DNA from: Calliopsis andreniformis
Taxonomy: Eukaryota > Arthropoda > Insecta > Hymenoptera > Andrenidae
Assembly (NCBI RefSeq): GCF_051401765.1
Contig: NW_027480432.1
Coordinates: forward strand, 11,612,501 to 11,676,500
Length of the DNA: 64,000 nt
Direction: 5' to 3'
Positions 49,435 to 60,398 of the stretch are shown one piece after another. Each line of letters begins with the position of its first letter. The first letter of the stretch is position 1. Under the pieces are notes generated by a model. That model had not been told where the DNA came from and ran no database searches. It saw only the letters and a list, made by a program, of their open reading frames with translations. The translations under genes and the position numbers were made by a program.

Positions 49435-49561
49435 GCAGTATTACCAGATGCTGGGATTAAATGTCTTCCAATGACGTCATAGAGTAGAAGAGTAGGTACA
49501 ATACAATCGAACACCATGCAGTATACGTTCTATGGCATCAGTGGAAGATATTTTGTCCTAG
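49435..49561. mobile_element. Family C palindromic MITE (copy 1)
   Basis: GCAGTATTACCAGATGCTGG followed by ATGTCTTCCAATGACGTCAT; the right part carries the inverse CAGTGGAAGATATTTTG. The same start appears inverted at 51297-51317, and TGACGTCA/TCTTCCA blocks are shared with the other two copies. About 130 bp, non-coding. Confidence 0.65.
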
Positions 49562-49923
49562 GATATAGTAATACTACTATCTAGGTCGAATATGCTAGAA
49601 TTTCACGGAAGTTGTATAGAACAAGTGACTTTTTGTATCAGTGACTATTTTTACTATTATATTTTTTTGTAAACGCTTATTATTATTAGCTAACAAAGTT
49701 TTATTTTGACATGTAAAATAAGGCCTTAAAGTTTTTTGCACGTGTAGTCAAGCATTTTATACAATATACTGGAGGATGTTCCAGCCTAGATGGATTAAGA
49801 GATGATTATAGTATAATGTTGCAAACAACATCGTCGGATCATGAAACATCAGAATGTCAACTTATTAATATCTACACGTAAGCTAGTGCAATGTAATGTT
49901 CTATTCTACCTGTGTTTCTGATA

Positions 49924-50254
49924 TACAAGGTGTTTCATAATCAATGGTACAAACGGAATGGTTACAATTTTATATGAAAACATAAATCGAAACTATAAAA
50001 TACAACTTTTGAATTAAAAAATTGTATTTAGACAAAGATATAAATGCAGGAAAAGCATTTTGCTTGTCTCAGCGTGCTCCTCGAACGTCAAAAACAGTAC
50101 TTTGGTGCACTCATAGGTGAACCACGAAGTCAATTTTCTCGATAACGAGGCGTAAAACAAAGAAAAGTTTATTCTATATGTTCGATTTATTTTCTTTAAA
50201 TATGAAACAACCACCCTTTAATTTGTACCTTAAGCTTTGAAACATACTGTGTAT
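49924..50254. mobile_element. Fold-back element, family B (copy 1)
   Basis: Left end TACAAGGTGTTTCATAATCA, ATGGTACAAACGGAATGGTT; right end inverted TACACAGTATGTTTCAAAGC, AAGGTACAAATTAAAGGGTGG. Arms can be followed for about 130 bp, to AACTTTT and GAGAAAATTG. No coding potential beyond a spurious 66-codon frame. Confidence 0.7.
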
Positions 50255-50707
50255 TGATATATCTGCTATAGTGAAAAGTGAAGTTTAATTAAACAAAAAA
50301 TATCATATGACATTACGCTCGATTTGCCTCTGTGTTGCAGAAATGACGCTTTATATAATTCTGTAAGTTAAAGCAGCAATACAATAAAAACAGCGACAGA
50401 GTTAAATACAATTTGCTGCATGCTGAACAGTTTAGTCTTTATTTAAAAAAAAAAAAATACTTCATAGAGAAGAGTGTAACTAATCTGTGCTATGTGGTAC
50501 ATTTTACACGTACAATCTACAAGGGAAGATCCCGAGGAGTAACACTTGTTCTATGATAAGCTTTTGGAGAGTGGTAGAGCTTGAAATACTTTCACGAATG
50601 ATACTCAGTTTTAGAAGCAAACGTTTAATAGTTTATGACATATTTTACGTTACAGTTATGTGTATTTTATAAAGTATAATTACATATATTTACCTCATCA
50701 TCTAGAA

Positions 50708-50911
50708 CAGGGTTTCTCAACCTGTTTTGACTTGTGGCTCTCTTTCGAACATCAGTCATTTTTATGGCCCCCCCCTCTCCCTTTCTTTTTTCCCACCCTC
50801 ATTTTTCTTATCCTCTCTTTTTTTATCCTCATGTTTTCTTTCTTCACGTTGCCTCGAAAATTCGATGTCGGTGTGCCTAAAGGGCCATAGGACCCACATT
50901 AAGAAACCTTG
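50708..50911. mobile_element. hAT MITE with perfect 8-bp target duplication
   Basis: Ends CAGGGTTTCTCAACC and, inverted, CAAGGTTTCTTAATG are the imperfect terminal repeats. ATCTAGAA occurs immediately before (50700-50707) and after (50912-50919): an exact 8-bp duplication, the hallmark of hAT insertion. Start CAGNGNTTCTCAA is typical of hAT ends. The 204-bp element is non-coding, with a pyrimidine-rich centre, so any frames over it are spurious. Confidence 0.9.
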
Positions 50912-51190
50912 ATCTAGAAGTGATTGTGAAGTCGATAAAGCATTGGGTTGCAAGTAAGTTGATTTTTTTTGTTGTAGGTTCAAATTTTGTAAAACTAATC
51001 TTTCAAAATATTGGCATAAAGTTACCATTGCGCGAAAGCTCACTAAAAAAATTCAAATTCACCTTACGAGGCTGTAATTATTCCATGATACTGTACTCAC
51101 TTTGTCTTATTATTCGTGAATCACGATAGCCTGTGATCTGCTCTACACTTTGTTTACAAACAATCGAGAATATTTTTATTGCTGATAAAA

Positions 51191-51297
51191 TGTCTTCCAG
51201 TGACGTAATATAGTACAAGAGTGGAGTTATTGCATAGTATTTAAATGTCTGCCTGCGATACTCCCACTCTTCCACTCTATGACGTCACTGGAAGACC
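51191..51297. mobile_element. Family C palindromic MITE (copy 2)
   Basis: GTCTTCCAGTGACGTAATAT (from 51192) is inverted at the right end, ATGACGTCACTGGAAGAC (to 51296). Next inner pair: AAGAGTGGAGTTATTGCA and TGCGATACTCCCACTCTT. Past the right end, CCCGGCATCTGGCAACACTGC is the family's outer end; the left outer end is degraded. Confidence 0.7.
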
Positions 51298-52317
51298 CGG
51301 CATCTGGCAACACTGCTCGGGAAGTTATTCTAATATTGTTACTTTCATATGTAAGATTTTTTTATTTCCTCGTTGAACACTCGGTTTCAAAGTACGTGTA
51401 ACAAGCGACGTAAAACTAAAGAATAATGACCGACCGACAAATGAATGTGTCTTCACATCATGATAAAACGGGTATACACATTTTGAGGTTCGATCATAAA
51501 AGAAAGAAAAGCAAAAGATTTTTTTCTTTACAAGAAAATACTGTACTCTGTTTCTACCATAAAGCGGAGGCAAATTGAGTTTTATTTCATGTGAGCTTTT
51601 TTTATCATCTCTGAAAATAGTAAGAGACAAGAAATAATAGTATACAAAAAACAATTTTTTAAGTAATTATATACATACATGTACGTTATGTATATTATTT
51701 TAGAACGTACACTGAAATATTATATTCGATGCCAGTTAATCGAGTAAAAACGATATCAGACAATGCTCGGCTCTATACGGAATTCAGATTTGGAAACAGT
51801 TTAATATAACTCGCGGTGTTCCACGCGAAATGTTCCTAAAAATTTGTAACATATCACACAATATACACAAACACATGCACTTATACATACACTTGCGTGC
51901 GTTACAAAATACATGCATAAAAACGTATACGCTCTCACATGTATAACGTATGTCGAGGAAAGACTAGGTGACGTTAAAGATTAAGTGGAAATCCATAATG
52001 AGCGAGCGTAAAATAGTTTTAAGCAAAGGTCACGTATTGTACGTATGTGTTGTACATAGCCTAAATAAAAATTACATTTAAAATTACATATCGTTATCGA
52101 ATTTTTCTTATAAAGTAATGTTCATAATCGTTACAATATTTTTATTCAACGAAGATTTAATATGAATTATATGAATGATTGCTTTTCTGGGTCCCTATAA
52201 CAAGAAAACTAAAAAAAATATATAATTCGAGAAATAATATAGAATATACACGTATTACCAAAAGAAATTATCTGGTTATCCTTTTACCTTGTTATTGTAA
52301 TAATTATACTTTTTATA

Positions 52318-52833
52318 TAGAGAGTGTTTGACTACAGGTGTCAAATTTTATGAGGTATTTCTACGTACTAAAATAAGGTGAAATTGTATTTGGGGCTTCA
52401 TTTTCAAGTTATTAATTGTTAAAATAACGTCTAAACCACGCTTGAAATTGTCTGATTAATTAGGAACTTATTCTACTATCGACGTACGTTAGTCACCCCA
52501 AGTACAACGAAGGTAGCAGTACGTGTTTCGAGCCAGACACAGCAGATTTAATACAATAAGTTCCAAATCAAATACGACGAAGTCAACAGAAAATGTTTCA
52601 AGTCAGACACAGTGAAATAAGGCTCAAATCAGACGTAGCAAGTCCAACAGAATAAGTCCTAAAGCAGACATAAGAAATTAGTAGAATGTGTCCCGAGACA
52701 GACAGATTTTACAAGTAGTTTAAACATTATCCCAACAATTAATAATTTGAAAACGAAGCTCCAAATACACTTTTATTTATTTTATTTTATTTAAAATCAT
52801 CTCCTTCTGACACCTGTCGTTGAACATTGTCTT
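52318..52833. mobile_element. Family A element with expanded 35-bp units
   Basis: Begins TAGAGAGTGTTTGACTACAG and ends inverted TAAAGACAATGTTCAACGAC. Between the arms, 52490-52700 holds about four to five degenerate units of the form AACAGAATAAGTCCTAAAGC/AGACATAG, the opposite orientation of the units in the copy at 38.3 kb. Unit number thus varies among copies. Confidence 0.75.
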
Positions 52834-54241
52834 TAACGTCTTAAAATGTGTGGATCTTGATGGTGTAGACACATTGAAAACACGTGTATCTTTACTTTGA
52901 TATAATATATTAACAAAAATAAAAGAAAGATACAATAAGTGTACTTAATTATAGGCATTTGTATATGTTTGTTATGCGGACAATCTTGATTCTGCGTCTC
53001 ACGTTATATGAAGCCCCATGTACGCCATTTTGTGTTCTCATGCATCAATATTTTTCAGCTACAGATTTAATTAACAATCAATGCGCATGAACAATCTCTC
53101 CAATCTTCTTAGATAATGAATATTCTAAATTATATGTTGATGTTAAACTGTTTGTTGAGAAATCAAATTTGTGTTAATGGACACGCTGTCGTGGATTACA
53201 GTCATTCCACTTTAAATCGCACAATATTGTATGCTACAATAATTATATATTTTTTTCAAATTTGATACACTCACACTTGATGCAAATCAAAAAACTATGT
53301 TATAAAATTGTAGTCTCCTGACTTGAATAGTTTGCAAGATACTTAATATTAGATTCTTGCGAAATAAGACATAACCTTCTCGATATTTGCATATATTTTC
53401 ATCCTGTTTTGAAATTATAATTTATATTTAAAGTCGAATAACCGCCCTTTTCAAGAAATAATTAATATAAATAGCTCTACATGAATTTAAACTTTTAATC
53501 TTTAAATTATAATTTGACTCAGATTTAATAATAGCGACATATTATGTTCCTTTATAAACTATCACCATATGTCATTACATATTCCTTATTTGTACTCTCT
53601 TTTGTTCACTATTTCCAGTGAATAAAAATGACATTGCATTCATCATATGTGCTCAGCTGAGCGCTAATTCAATCGGATCAAAGTAAAATAATCTACATAA
53701 ATTTGTAACATATGTAGATTGTTTTGAAAAAATATGGCTATATTTCTTGAAATCCTTCTTGCATAATCGGCGGTTCAAAAAGATGGAGCAATTTTGGGAA
53801 TCTCATTAAAAAAAAAAAAATATTACTACTTGTACACTATGCGGATTGCAAACCATGTGATGAACATGTAATGTGGTTTCAGCCCGAAAATCTCGTCGTC
53901 AACATCTCAGATTTCCGCTATATTCTTATACTAAACAGGTTACCCACTTTTTAACAACCATCATTACTGAAAGACAAACAAAAATCAATTAGACCCTCGT
54001 GTCTAGAAGAATCGTCAGGAAAGCTTCCGATGTCATCACTTGATCTCCTAGCTGCAGAGTAATGTATATTAAGCTAAATTTTAAAGGAATGGATACTGTC
54101 CAATGCACCCTTTGAAACTCAATTGAAAATATGAGGATGAGTTCAATAGCAATGTCGAATATTCATACCTTAATGTATATATCAAGGATGCCCAAGTATT
54201 GTTCAGAATTTTAAACAAGGCTCGCGGAAGTAATCCGAGCA

Positions 54242-54392
54242 AGGTAGCCAGATTGCAGAACAAAATGCTTTCCAGCGACATCGTAAAATAGAGGAGTGGG
54301 TTATATCGCAAGCAATGGAACGAAGTAGCGTGCGGTATTTTTCTACTCTATGACGTCACTGGAAGATATTTTACCATGCAATCTGGCTACCT
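54242..54392. mobile_element. Family C palindromic MITE (copy 3)
   Basis: AGGTAGCCAGATTGCAGAAC at the left is inverted at the right as CATGCAATCTGGCTACCT. Inside, ATGCTTTCCAGCGACATCGT pairs with ATGACGTCACTGGAAGATAT. About 150 bp, the most complete copy. Confidence 0.75.
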
Positions 54393-55968
54393 TACTACAG
54401 TAATACAAGGCATAACTGCATCCAGTACCAGACCCGCTGGGTACAGTTATCTGTTACTTGGACACCGATTTTGTATTCAATCCCTTGACTTGTCAAGAAT
54501 TCTATGTACGAAAAAAAGGAAAACCTCTAAAACAAAAATAGAACTAAGCCTTAACAAACCAAAGTACGCAGTTCTACATTTTTTATCACATTTCGAAACA
54601 AGTACTAGCAATCAATTTTTCCGATGATGCAAAACACGACATAGATTGTATAATTTAAAAAGAAATTGTATAGAAAAAACGATTTGCACAATTTTAACCT
54701 ATGTTCATTAAAAGTTGTCCGATTTACATAGAATTTGGTATTATTTTAATCAACAGAACATAGGAAATTCATCTGCATCACTCTTATAATAATACTACGC
54801 ATAATAAACAAGTTGATATTCTACGGCAGTCATAAATCTTTGATTGTGGGGCCATAAACTTTTCGAGTGATTAACGCCAGCATGCGAGGCATCCCAGCAA
54901 GAATTCATCAGAATTAGTGTTATTACTGAAAATATTCATTAGTACTTATTGAAAATCTCTAATGTTTGTTAAATTTTTTTAAAGTAATATGAATGAATCC
55001 CTTATATTTGTCCGATAAAAATGACACTAAATACAACACAAATCGAATCACTCTTAATCATTTGTACCATAGCGTTGGATGCCCGGGTACATTTAGCTGT
55101 TACAAATGGTACCGCATATTAATTAATTTTCTTTATAAATGATCCAAACAATGTCGTGTTTGATATTATTTTTATCAGAAAAACATAAGAAAACTATTGA
55201 TAGAACTTGCATAGAAATATGATAAGAAATGTAAAATTGCATACTTTTAGTTGCCAATACCTAATCCGATGTTTAGCTTTCATGACTGCATTGTTAAATG
55301 AGTTTCGAGCCCTTGTTAGGGTAACTCCCCAGGGATCAATCACCCCCTAAGGTAGAAAGGATGTTCCGAGTGCAAATATCTGTTACGATTTGAGTGCAGT
55401 TATGCGTTATACGATTGTATTACGTTACAGAACGGTCATGTCATGGAAATTCTCTACACGTAGAGAATTGTCCTGCAATCCTCCTGACTTCAACCGCAGA
55501 GTGGGCAGCTGAAATAGTACGAGCATTGCGTTTGTATGCGTGTTACGCTGTTGCAGGTAGAATGGTATAATTTATTTTGTCACAATAATTATTGAGAATT
55601 TCACGTTTACTTTTGTTTACGCAGGCCTATAATAACCTTCAAAGGACGACTTACACAAATGAAACTATTGTATCCTGTTTTAAACATTTTTTACGGATAA
55701 CTAACTCAAAAGACGCATTATTACCCATCACGTATCGGCTCATTTTCTTTAATTACGTTTTTGGATTCTAATATAACCTCAAAAGCTGGTAGCTTTTTTA
55801 TATAATATAATCATAGTCATGATTCAAACTCAGTTTTGTTTTCTCAAAAGAAATGGCCCTTTGAGTTTTAATTAGCAGACTGACAAAAGTCGCTCATGTA
55901 CAGATTATGTTTTTTTGTATATTGTATAACAATATAATAAATAAAATACAGTTGTTTCGTAATACAAT

Positions 55969-55974
55969 TTTATT
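55969..55974 (-). promoter_or_regulatory. AATAAA overlapping the PPIL1 stop codon
   Basis: The stop TAA and the next bases read TAATAAAATTG, so a canonical poly(A) hexamer begins inside the stop codon. If used, the 3' UTR would be only about 20-30 bases. Other signals further down cannot be excluded. Confidence 0.3.
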
Positions 55975-56088
55975 AGATATTCCTTACAGTTCCTTTCACA
56001 ATTTTCACATCATCTACAGGTCTATCACTCTTGTCTGTCTCAACTAAACCAATTCTCTTCACTATTGCCATGCCAGAATGAACTCTAC
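55973..56088 (-). CDS. PPIL1: PPIL1 exon 5
   Basis: Acceptor TGTTTATAG. Encodes [20 protein letters not shown] then [17 protein letters not shown] and TAA. Confidence 0.95.
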
Positions 56089-58573
56089 CTATAAACAACA
56101 GAAGAAATATTACCCTCTTTCTACTGGAGAAATGTATTAGCGACTAATATCAAAATAGAATTCGTTATGTTCTACTAGCGTAACTCCCTTTATGTCTAGA
56201 AATGGCATAATAGAAGGATGGCTAGAGGCATTACAGCACTGTGAACTCAAATGTCTGAAAATAGTAACAGCAGTAATATTTATTGTATTTATGAATCTAA
56301 GTCCTTTGTAAAGGCATTTAAAGATTTTAATCTACTCATTACCGATATACAGAGTACCCCAGAACTGGTGGTACAAGCAGGAAACGGATGATTCTACATG
56401 AAAAAATAAGTCAAAAATATAGAATAAAATTTTCTGATATTGTGCTTCGTTTTAAAGAAAATTGAGATCGAATTATGGTTGGGCGCTTGAAGGGTATACG
56501 GGGTAAGGAGAACACTTTCGGTCTGACCACTGTCTCTTTACGACACGCTAGAAGCATTCTTCTTCCCCGTTTACCGTTCAGGCGTCTAAAACTGTAATTT
56601 GGTACACTTGTACTCAGCCAAAATTCAAAATCAATTCTCTCGTAAACGAAGCAAGATATTACAAATTTTATACTACATTTTCGTCTTATTTTTTCATGTA
56701 GAATCACCCCCTTTCAGTTTGTAGCACCAGTTCTACACCCTTTATAACGTGCTTGAATTACAGCAATAAATAAAAAATATGTTTTAAAACTCAAAACAGA
56801 GGAGGAATATTCAAAAATGTATCTCCATGTATAATCTGCAGATGTGAGTTTTGAATTATAATATAAAATGTGAAAATAAAGTTTTCAAGATCTGAATTAG
56901 CTAGACATGTTTTACTTATAAAATGGCTAGTATTGTACTTGTAGCCGATCAGCCTATTTATTACAGTAATATTATTACTATGAATTGACTTACCAAAAAT
57001 CGTATGCTTTCCATCAAGCCATTGTGTTGGTGCCAGTGTAATAAAAAACTGAGATCCATTAGTATCTGGTCCAGAGTTAGCCATCGATACTACTCCAGCA
57101 CCTGAACAAATTTTATACATTAATCTAACATTTAAAATTAATTAAATATATTCTTATTACGGTAATGTGGCAGAAATACACATCACAAGGCTGATGTCCT
57201 CTTTTAGCAGAAAGTAAAACATCTAAAACGTATCGCAAGGAGACGTAGCCGCCAAAAGTTAATTGCAGCTGTTTTCCATACGTTCACGCGATATTCGACA
57301 GCGTATTAACAGGGACAGACAGTGGCATGAGGCATGCTGTACGAAGGCAGACCCGACGGCAGCAAGGTTTTACCGAAAATACAATTTCTATTTCTTTTGA
57401 CGTCTAGAATCGCTCTTTAAATTTTTCGCCACATATAGCTAAAAATTCTATGCGTAAAATATTCTTCAGAGTTATTATGATTATGTTATGCTGAATTTTC
57501 AGTAAAATTCATATGATACATGACAGGTTTAATGAATTTAAATGGGCACTATCCCATAAACCCACTTCATTTATTCTTAGACAAATCGCCTGTAACTACC
57601 ATTTACATTTAAATATGTGTCCTGATTATGAATATTCATGAAGTGTTTTCTTTGAATGTCGACGAACCATTGAAAGCTTATAAATCATGCAAGAATTATT
57701 AAAACTAAAAAAAAGTAAGCGTCCTGCTTGATAAAATTTGCAAAGGTTGATCTAAATTTGAAAAAAAACTTTGCGAATGTTACTTCTAAGATTTTAGCTT
57801 TACTGAGTGTACCTGTGTGTTTTAAATCATCGTGAATTTCGTCATCAAAGTATTCTCCATAAATGGACACGCCACCTTTTCCTGTTCCTGTAGGATCTCC
57901 GCCTGGAAGAATAATTTTTTATAACACAGCGTACTTTACTACTTTCAAATATAACAATTTTTTCAAGTAGGTAACAATTTTCTGAGACTCATGTATCAAA
58001 TTCTTTAAAATTAAGATAAGTACTAAGTATGTTTACAATATAAAAATATAATAAAACAGTACCTTGTATCATGAAGTCTCTGATAACTCTGTGAAACTTC
58101 GTTCCATTATAATATCCACGGCGAGTAAGTTCAGCAAAATTCCTACATGTGATTGGTGCGTGTTTCCAATAGAGCTCAATGACTATTTCACCCATTCTGA
58201 AAAAATTCGTATCGTAACAACTTCATTAAGAGTAGCTTCTTTGTTGTAAGAAGAAAATATAAACAACAACGTTAAAGTAACGCATCATCCACTTTGAAGA
58301 AAACTTTAAATAGTACACAAATAGGTCACCATGGGAAATTGTTGATATTAGAAAAAAAAAAAACAAATATTTAGTTATTTTGATAGAGAATTCATTTAAA
58401 AATGCGACAATCATGAACATACACAATACACTGAATTTTTATCAGGTTAATATGTTATTAAACATTTTTATATAAATAAAATATCACGCTTTATGTGCTT
58501 ACGTTGTTTCAAGTGATACAAATGGTGGTTGCCAATGCTTATCAGGAATTCCAGACATGTTTGCGAGGGCCAT
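55973..58573 (-). CDS. PPIL1: Peptidyl-prolyl cis-trans isomerase-like 1
   Basis: A nuclear cyclophilin that catalyses proline isomerisation and in animals belongs to the activated spliceosome, where it binds SKIP (SNW1). Exons on the minus strand: 58573-58503, 58196-58063, 57902-57813, 57101-56994, 56088-55973. The joined frame is 172 codons and ends in TAA. Catalytic features are intact: [14 protein letters not shown] (active-site Arg, Phe, Gln), [16 protein letters not shown] and [11 protein letters not shown] (Trp and His). The length fits the family (human 166). [16 protein letters not shown] and [13 protein letters not shown] are PPIL1-specific rather than CypA-like. Start: the first ATG after an in-frame TAA gives [14 protein letters not shown]; a second ATG five codons on (58558) is also plausible. 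Introns are 306, 160, 711 and 905 bp. Confidence 0.95.
56348..56745. mobile_element. Fold-back element, family B (copy 2), in a PPIL1 intron
   Basis: ACAGAGTACCCCAGAACTGG, TGGTACAAGCAGGAAACGGA and TGATTCTACATGAAAAAATA on the left; inverted right end AGGGTGTAGAACTGGTGCTA, ACAAACTGAAAGGGGGTGAT, TCTACATGAAAAAATAAGAC. Arms are at least 140 bp. The GC-richer centre (56500-56570) carries CCCCGTTTACCG and its approximate inverse. The minus frame 56411-56707 is spurious. Confidence 0.75.
56994..57101 (-). CDS. PPIL1: PPIL1 exon 4
   Basis: Acceptor TTTGTTCAG, donor TTTG|GTAAGT. Encodes [19 protein letters not shown] and [11 protein letters not shown], the core of the active-site pocket. Confidence 0.95.
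57813..57902 (-). CDS. PPIL1: PPIL1 exon 3
   Basis: Acceptor TATTCTTCCAG, donor ACAG|GTACAC. Encodes [20 protein letters not shown] through DLKHT. Confidence 0.95.
58063..58196 (-). CDS. PPIL1: PPIL1 exon 2
   Basis: Acceptor TTTTTTCAG, donor CAAG|GTACTG. Encodes [20 protein letters not shown] to [11 protein letters not shown], including the catalytic Arg and Phe. Confidence 0.95.
58503..58573 (-). CDS. PPIL1: PPIL1 exon 1
   Basis: Encodes [20 protein letters not shown] and LETT (the last codon split 2+1); donor [22 protein letters not shown] is the conserved N-terminal strand of insect PPIL1. Confidence 0.9.
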
Positions 58574-59516
58574 GACTGTATGCAAAGAGTATTTATTGTT
58601 CCTCTTTTACTTAAGCTTACCTAGAATAAAATGCAATTAAGTTAGAAAATACCATAGTATTGCATAATCTAGTTATAGTTATAAATAAATCACTTTGATA
58701 CCGCGCCAACGGCTTCGCAATATGATACTTCTGTAGTGAGTAACGATAGTAAATCAAGGGACAGTGCTTTTATCAAAAGAAGTCATAATCAAAAGTAACT
58801 GTTAAAGGGCACTTTAACAAGTATCTTACATCCAGCCTTCACCTGGTCCCCTTTTTCGGTGCCAATCAGTGCAAAATGTCGATGCATTTCAAAATGTATA
58901 ACTAAGTATGCGAATGATTGCAACCAACTCAATCGAGCTGATTTGGCAAATGATGTGTAAGCATTCCCATTTTTGATGTTACAAATTATGACCCAAAAAG
59001 GAGTACTATAAAAACAAGAACCGATAGCACGCGAAGGAAGTCGAATCCAGAATTACATAGAGTCAAGTATCAGAGCGAATCTCTGATCACAACCCACGCG
59101 AGAGCTGTAACATTGTACCAGCGAGGGCATATTGTAACGTTTAGCAGAAAACCGCGTAAGAGTCGTAAGGTATTGTGAGTGTACTTCGTGAAATCCGAAT
59201 CCGTCTTCTTAGACCGTTTCGAGAGAATCCGCAAAGTCCGAAATGGGAAAGTGCGTGCAACAAGAAAACCGCGTCGAGAAGCAACCATGAAGACCAGTGA
59301 TTACTTAAACTTACAAAGTGACAACGTTGAGATTGTACAGACAATAAGGAGGAGTCGGTGTTCTGTCGAGGAACAAGAATAGGGACAATTGAAACGGTCC
59401 TTCCTCCGCTCGACGAAGCAATCGTTTGTTTCATTGTTGTTGTTTAGACCAGCGGTGGATCAATAGATCTTACTGGTTTCGTTGAATTTTGCACGTGGTG
59501 TGCCGACTAAGGTTTA
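58574..59516. other. Region upstream of PPIL1
   Basis: Expected to hold the PPIL1 promoter and 5' UTR. TTTATTCTAG|GTAAGC (minus, near 58620) might be a splice acceptor for a leader exon or just chance. From about 59040 the DNA becomes GC-richer; overlapping frames there (59070-59434 minus, 59179-59382 plus) match no family I know and may be leader sequence of the retroelement next door. Confidence 0.35.
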
Positions 59517-60030
59517 GCTCGAAGGACCAGAGATACCCATGAATTCTAAGTTGTATCTGATTTTATTTTGATGAATCTTACTTTATACAAAACTGAGTTA
59601 GAGGGAGGAGAAAATATTTACAAATAGGAATCCTCGTAACTCCTTAGAGGGAGGCCTCTCTGGGGTAGGTTACGCCCCAAACTCCCACCACAGACATGGG
59701 AGGGAAGCCTTTGTCGACAGCGCGTGGGGGTAGTGGTTAGACTCCGTAAGGTGACATCACCCCGGAAAGGCCCAAGGGGTGACGGACCCCGAGGGTAGCG
59801 CGCTAACTGAAGACGCTCGGGTTTTATGTTTACGATACGTCAATTGCTATTGAGCAGAGACTCGGGACCCTAAAGTACATGTGTTCTCCAGACTCGTAAA
59901 ACGATGAAGCGATTTCTAGGGTCTTTACTCCTCAATTCAAATTAACAAATGATTACCAATAAACTGACAGTGTGTTTCTTCAAAAATAGTAAGCCCCAAT
60001 TCTTCCGTATCGTAAACCTAGTCTACCAGA
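59517..60030 (-). mobile_element. Possible minus-strand LTR and tRNA-Tyr primer site
   Basis: Read on the minus strand, TGGTCCTTCGAGC (59529-59517) equals the first 13 bases of the primer site of the BEL element at 61075, complementary to the tRNA-Tyr 3' end. Upstream of it on that strand (59530-60030) is an LTR-like, GC-rich stretch with CATAAAACCC (near 59822) as a possible TATA box and AAATAAAATC (near 59560) as a possible poly(A) signal. No coding domain is recognised downstream. It could be a solo or degraded BEL-type LTR in opposite orientation. Boundaries are not resolved. Confidence 0.35.
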
Positions 60031-60398
60031 TGTCACACAATTATGATCGTCTTAACAGTTGTCAGATGCGAAAGTCAGAATCCGTTCGAAATTCTGTCTT
60101 TAGATTTCAATAGCTAAGGGTCACGCATCTGGCGACTAGTATAAAACAATTTCGAGCTTTCGTCGAGCGACGGAAAACAAGCAATAAAACATCTGCGAGA
60201 CACTCGTGCGAACTCGCCTTGCTAATCCGAAGTCCTGTTATTCCTCCTCAACCATGGCCTTCGACTGGGGAGGAAGCAAGCTTCCTCCACCACCGTCACC
60301 GGGCCACGGGGCCTTCCGTCACCACCGTCGCGAGACCAAGGAAGTGGGAGTGCTGTCCGCCCTTCCAAGGTGACTGAGGGGGATGCTACTGCCTAGAT

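Larger units (their letters stand above)
47943..55972. other. Intergenic region between convergent genes
   Basis: No gene was found. It holds a partial family A-like stretch (49265-49400), family B at 49.9 kb, family C copies at 49.4, 51.2 and 54.2 kb, a hAT MITE at 50.7 kb and a family A copy at 52.3 kb. A 9-bp-arm hairpin AATTCTCTA-CACG-TAGAGAATT lies near 55450. Frames such as 51325-51654 (minus) have no recognisable domain. Confidence 0.65.

Noticed and set aside
51325..51654. 109-codon minus frame as a gene
   Set aside because: No recognisable domain, AT-driven Phe/Lys/Ser composition, no promoter or splice context.
56411..56707. 98-codon minus frame within PPIL1
   Set aside because: Entirely inside the family B fold-back element in an intron.
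59070..59434. Overlapping minus and plus frames as host genes
   Set aside because: Frames on both strands in GC-richer DNA next to a candidate retroelement primer site; no domain. More likely leader sequence.
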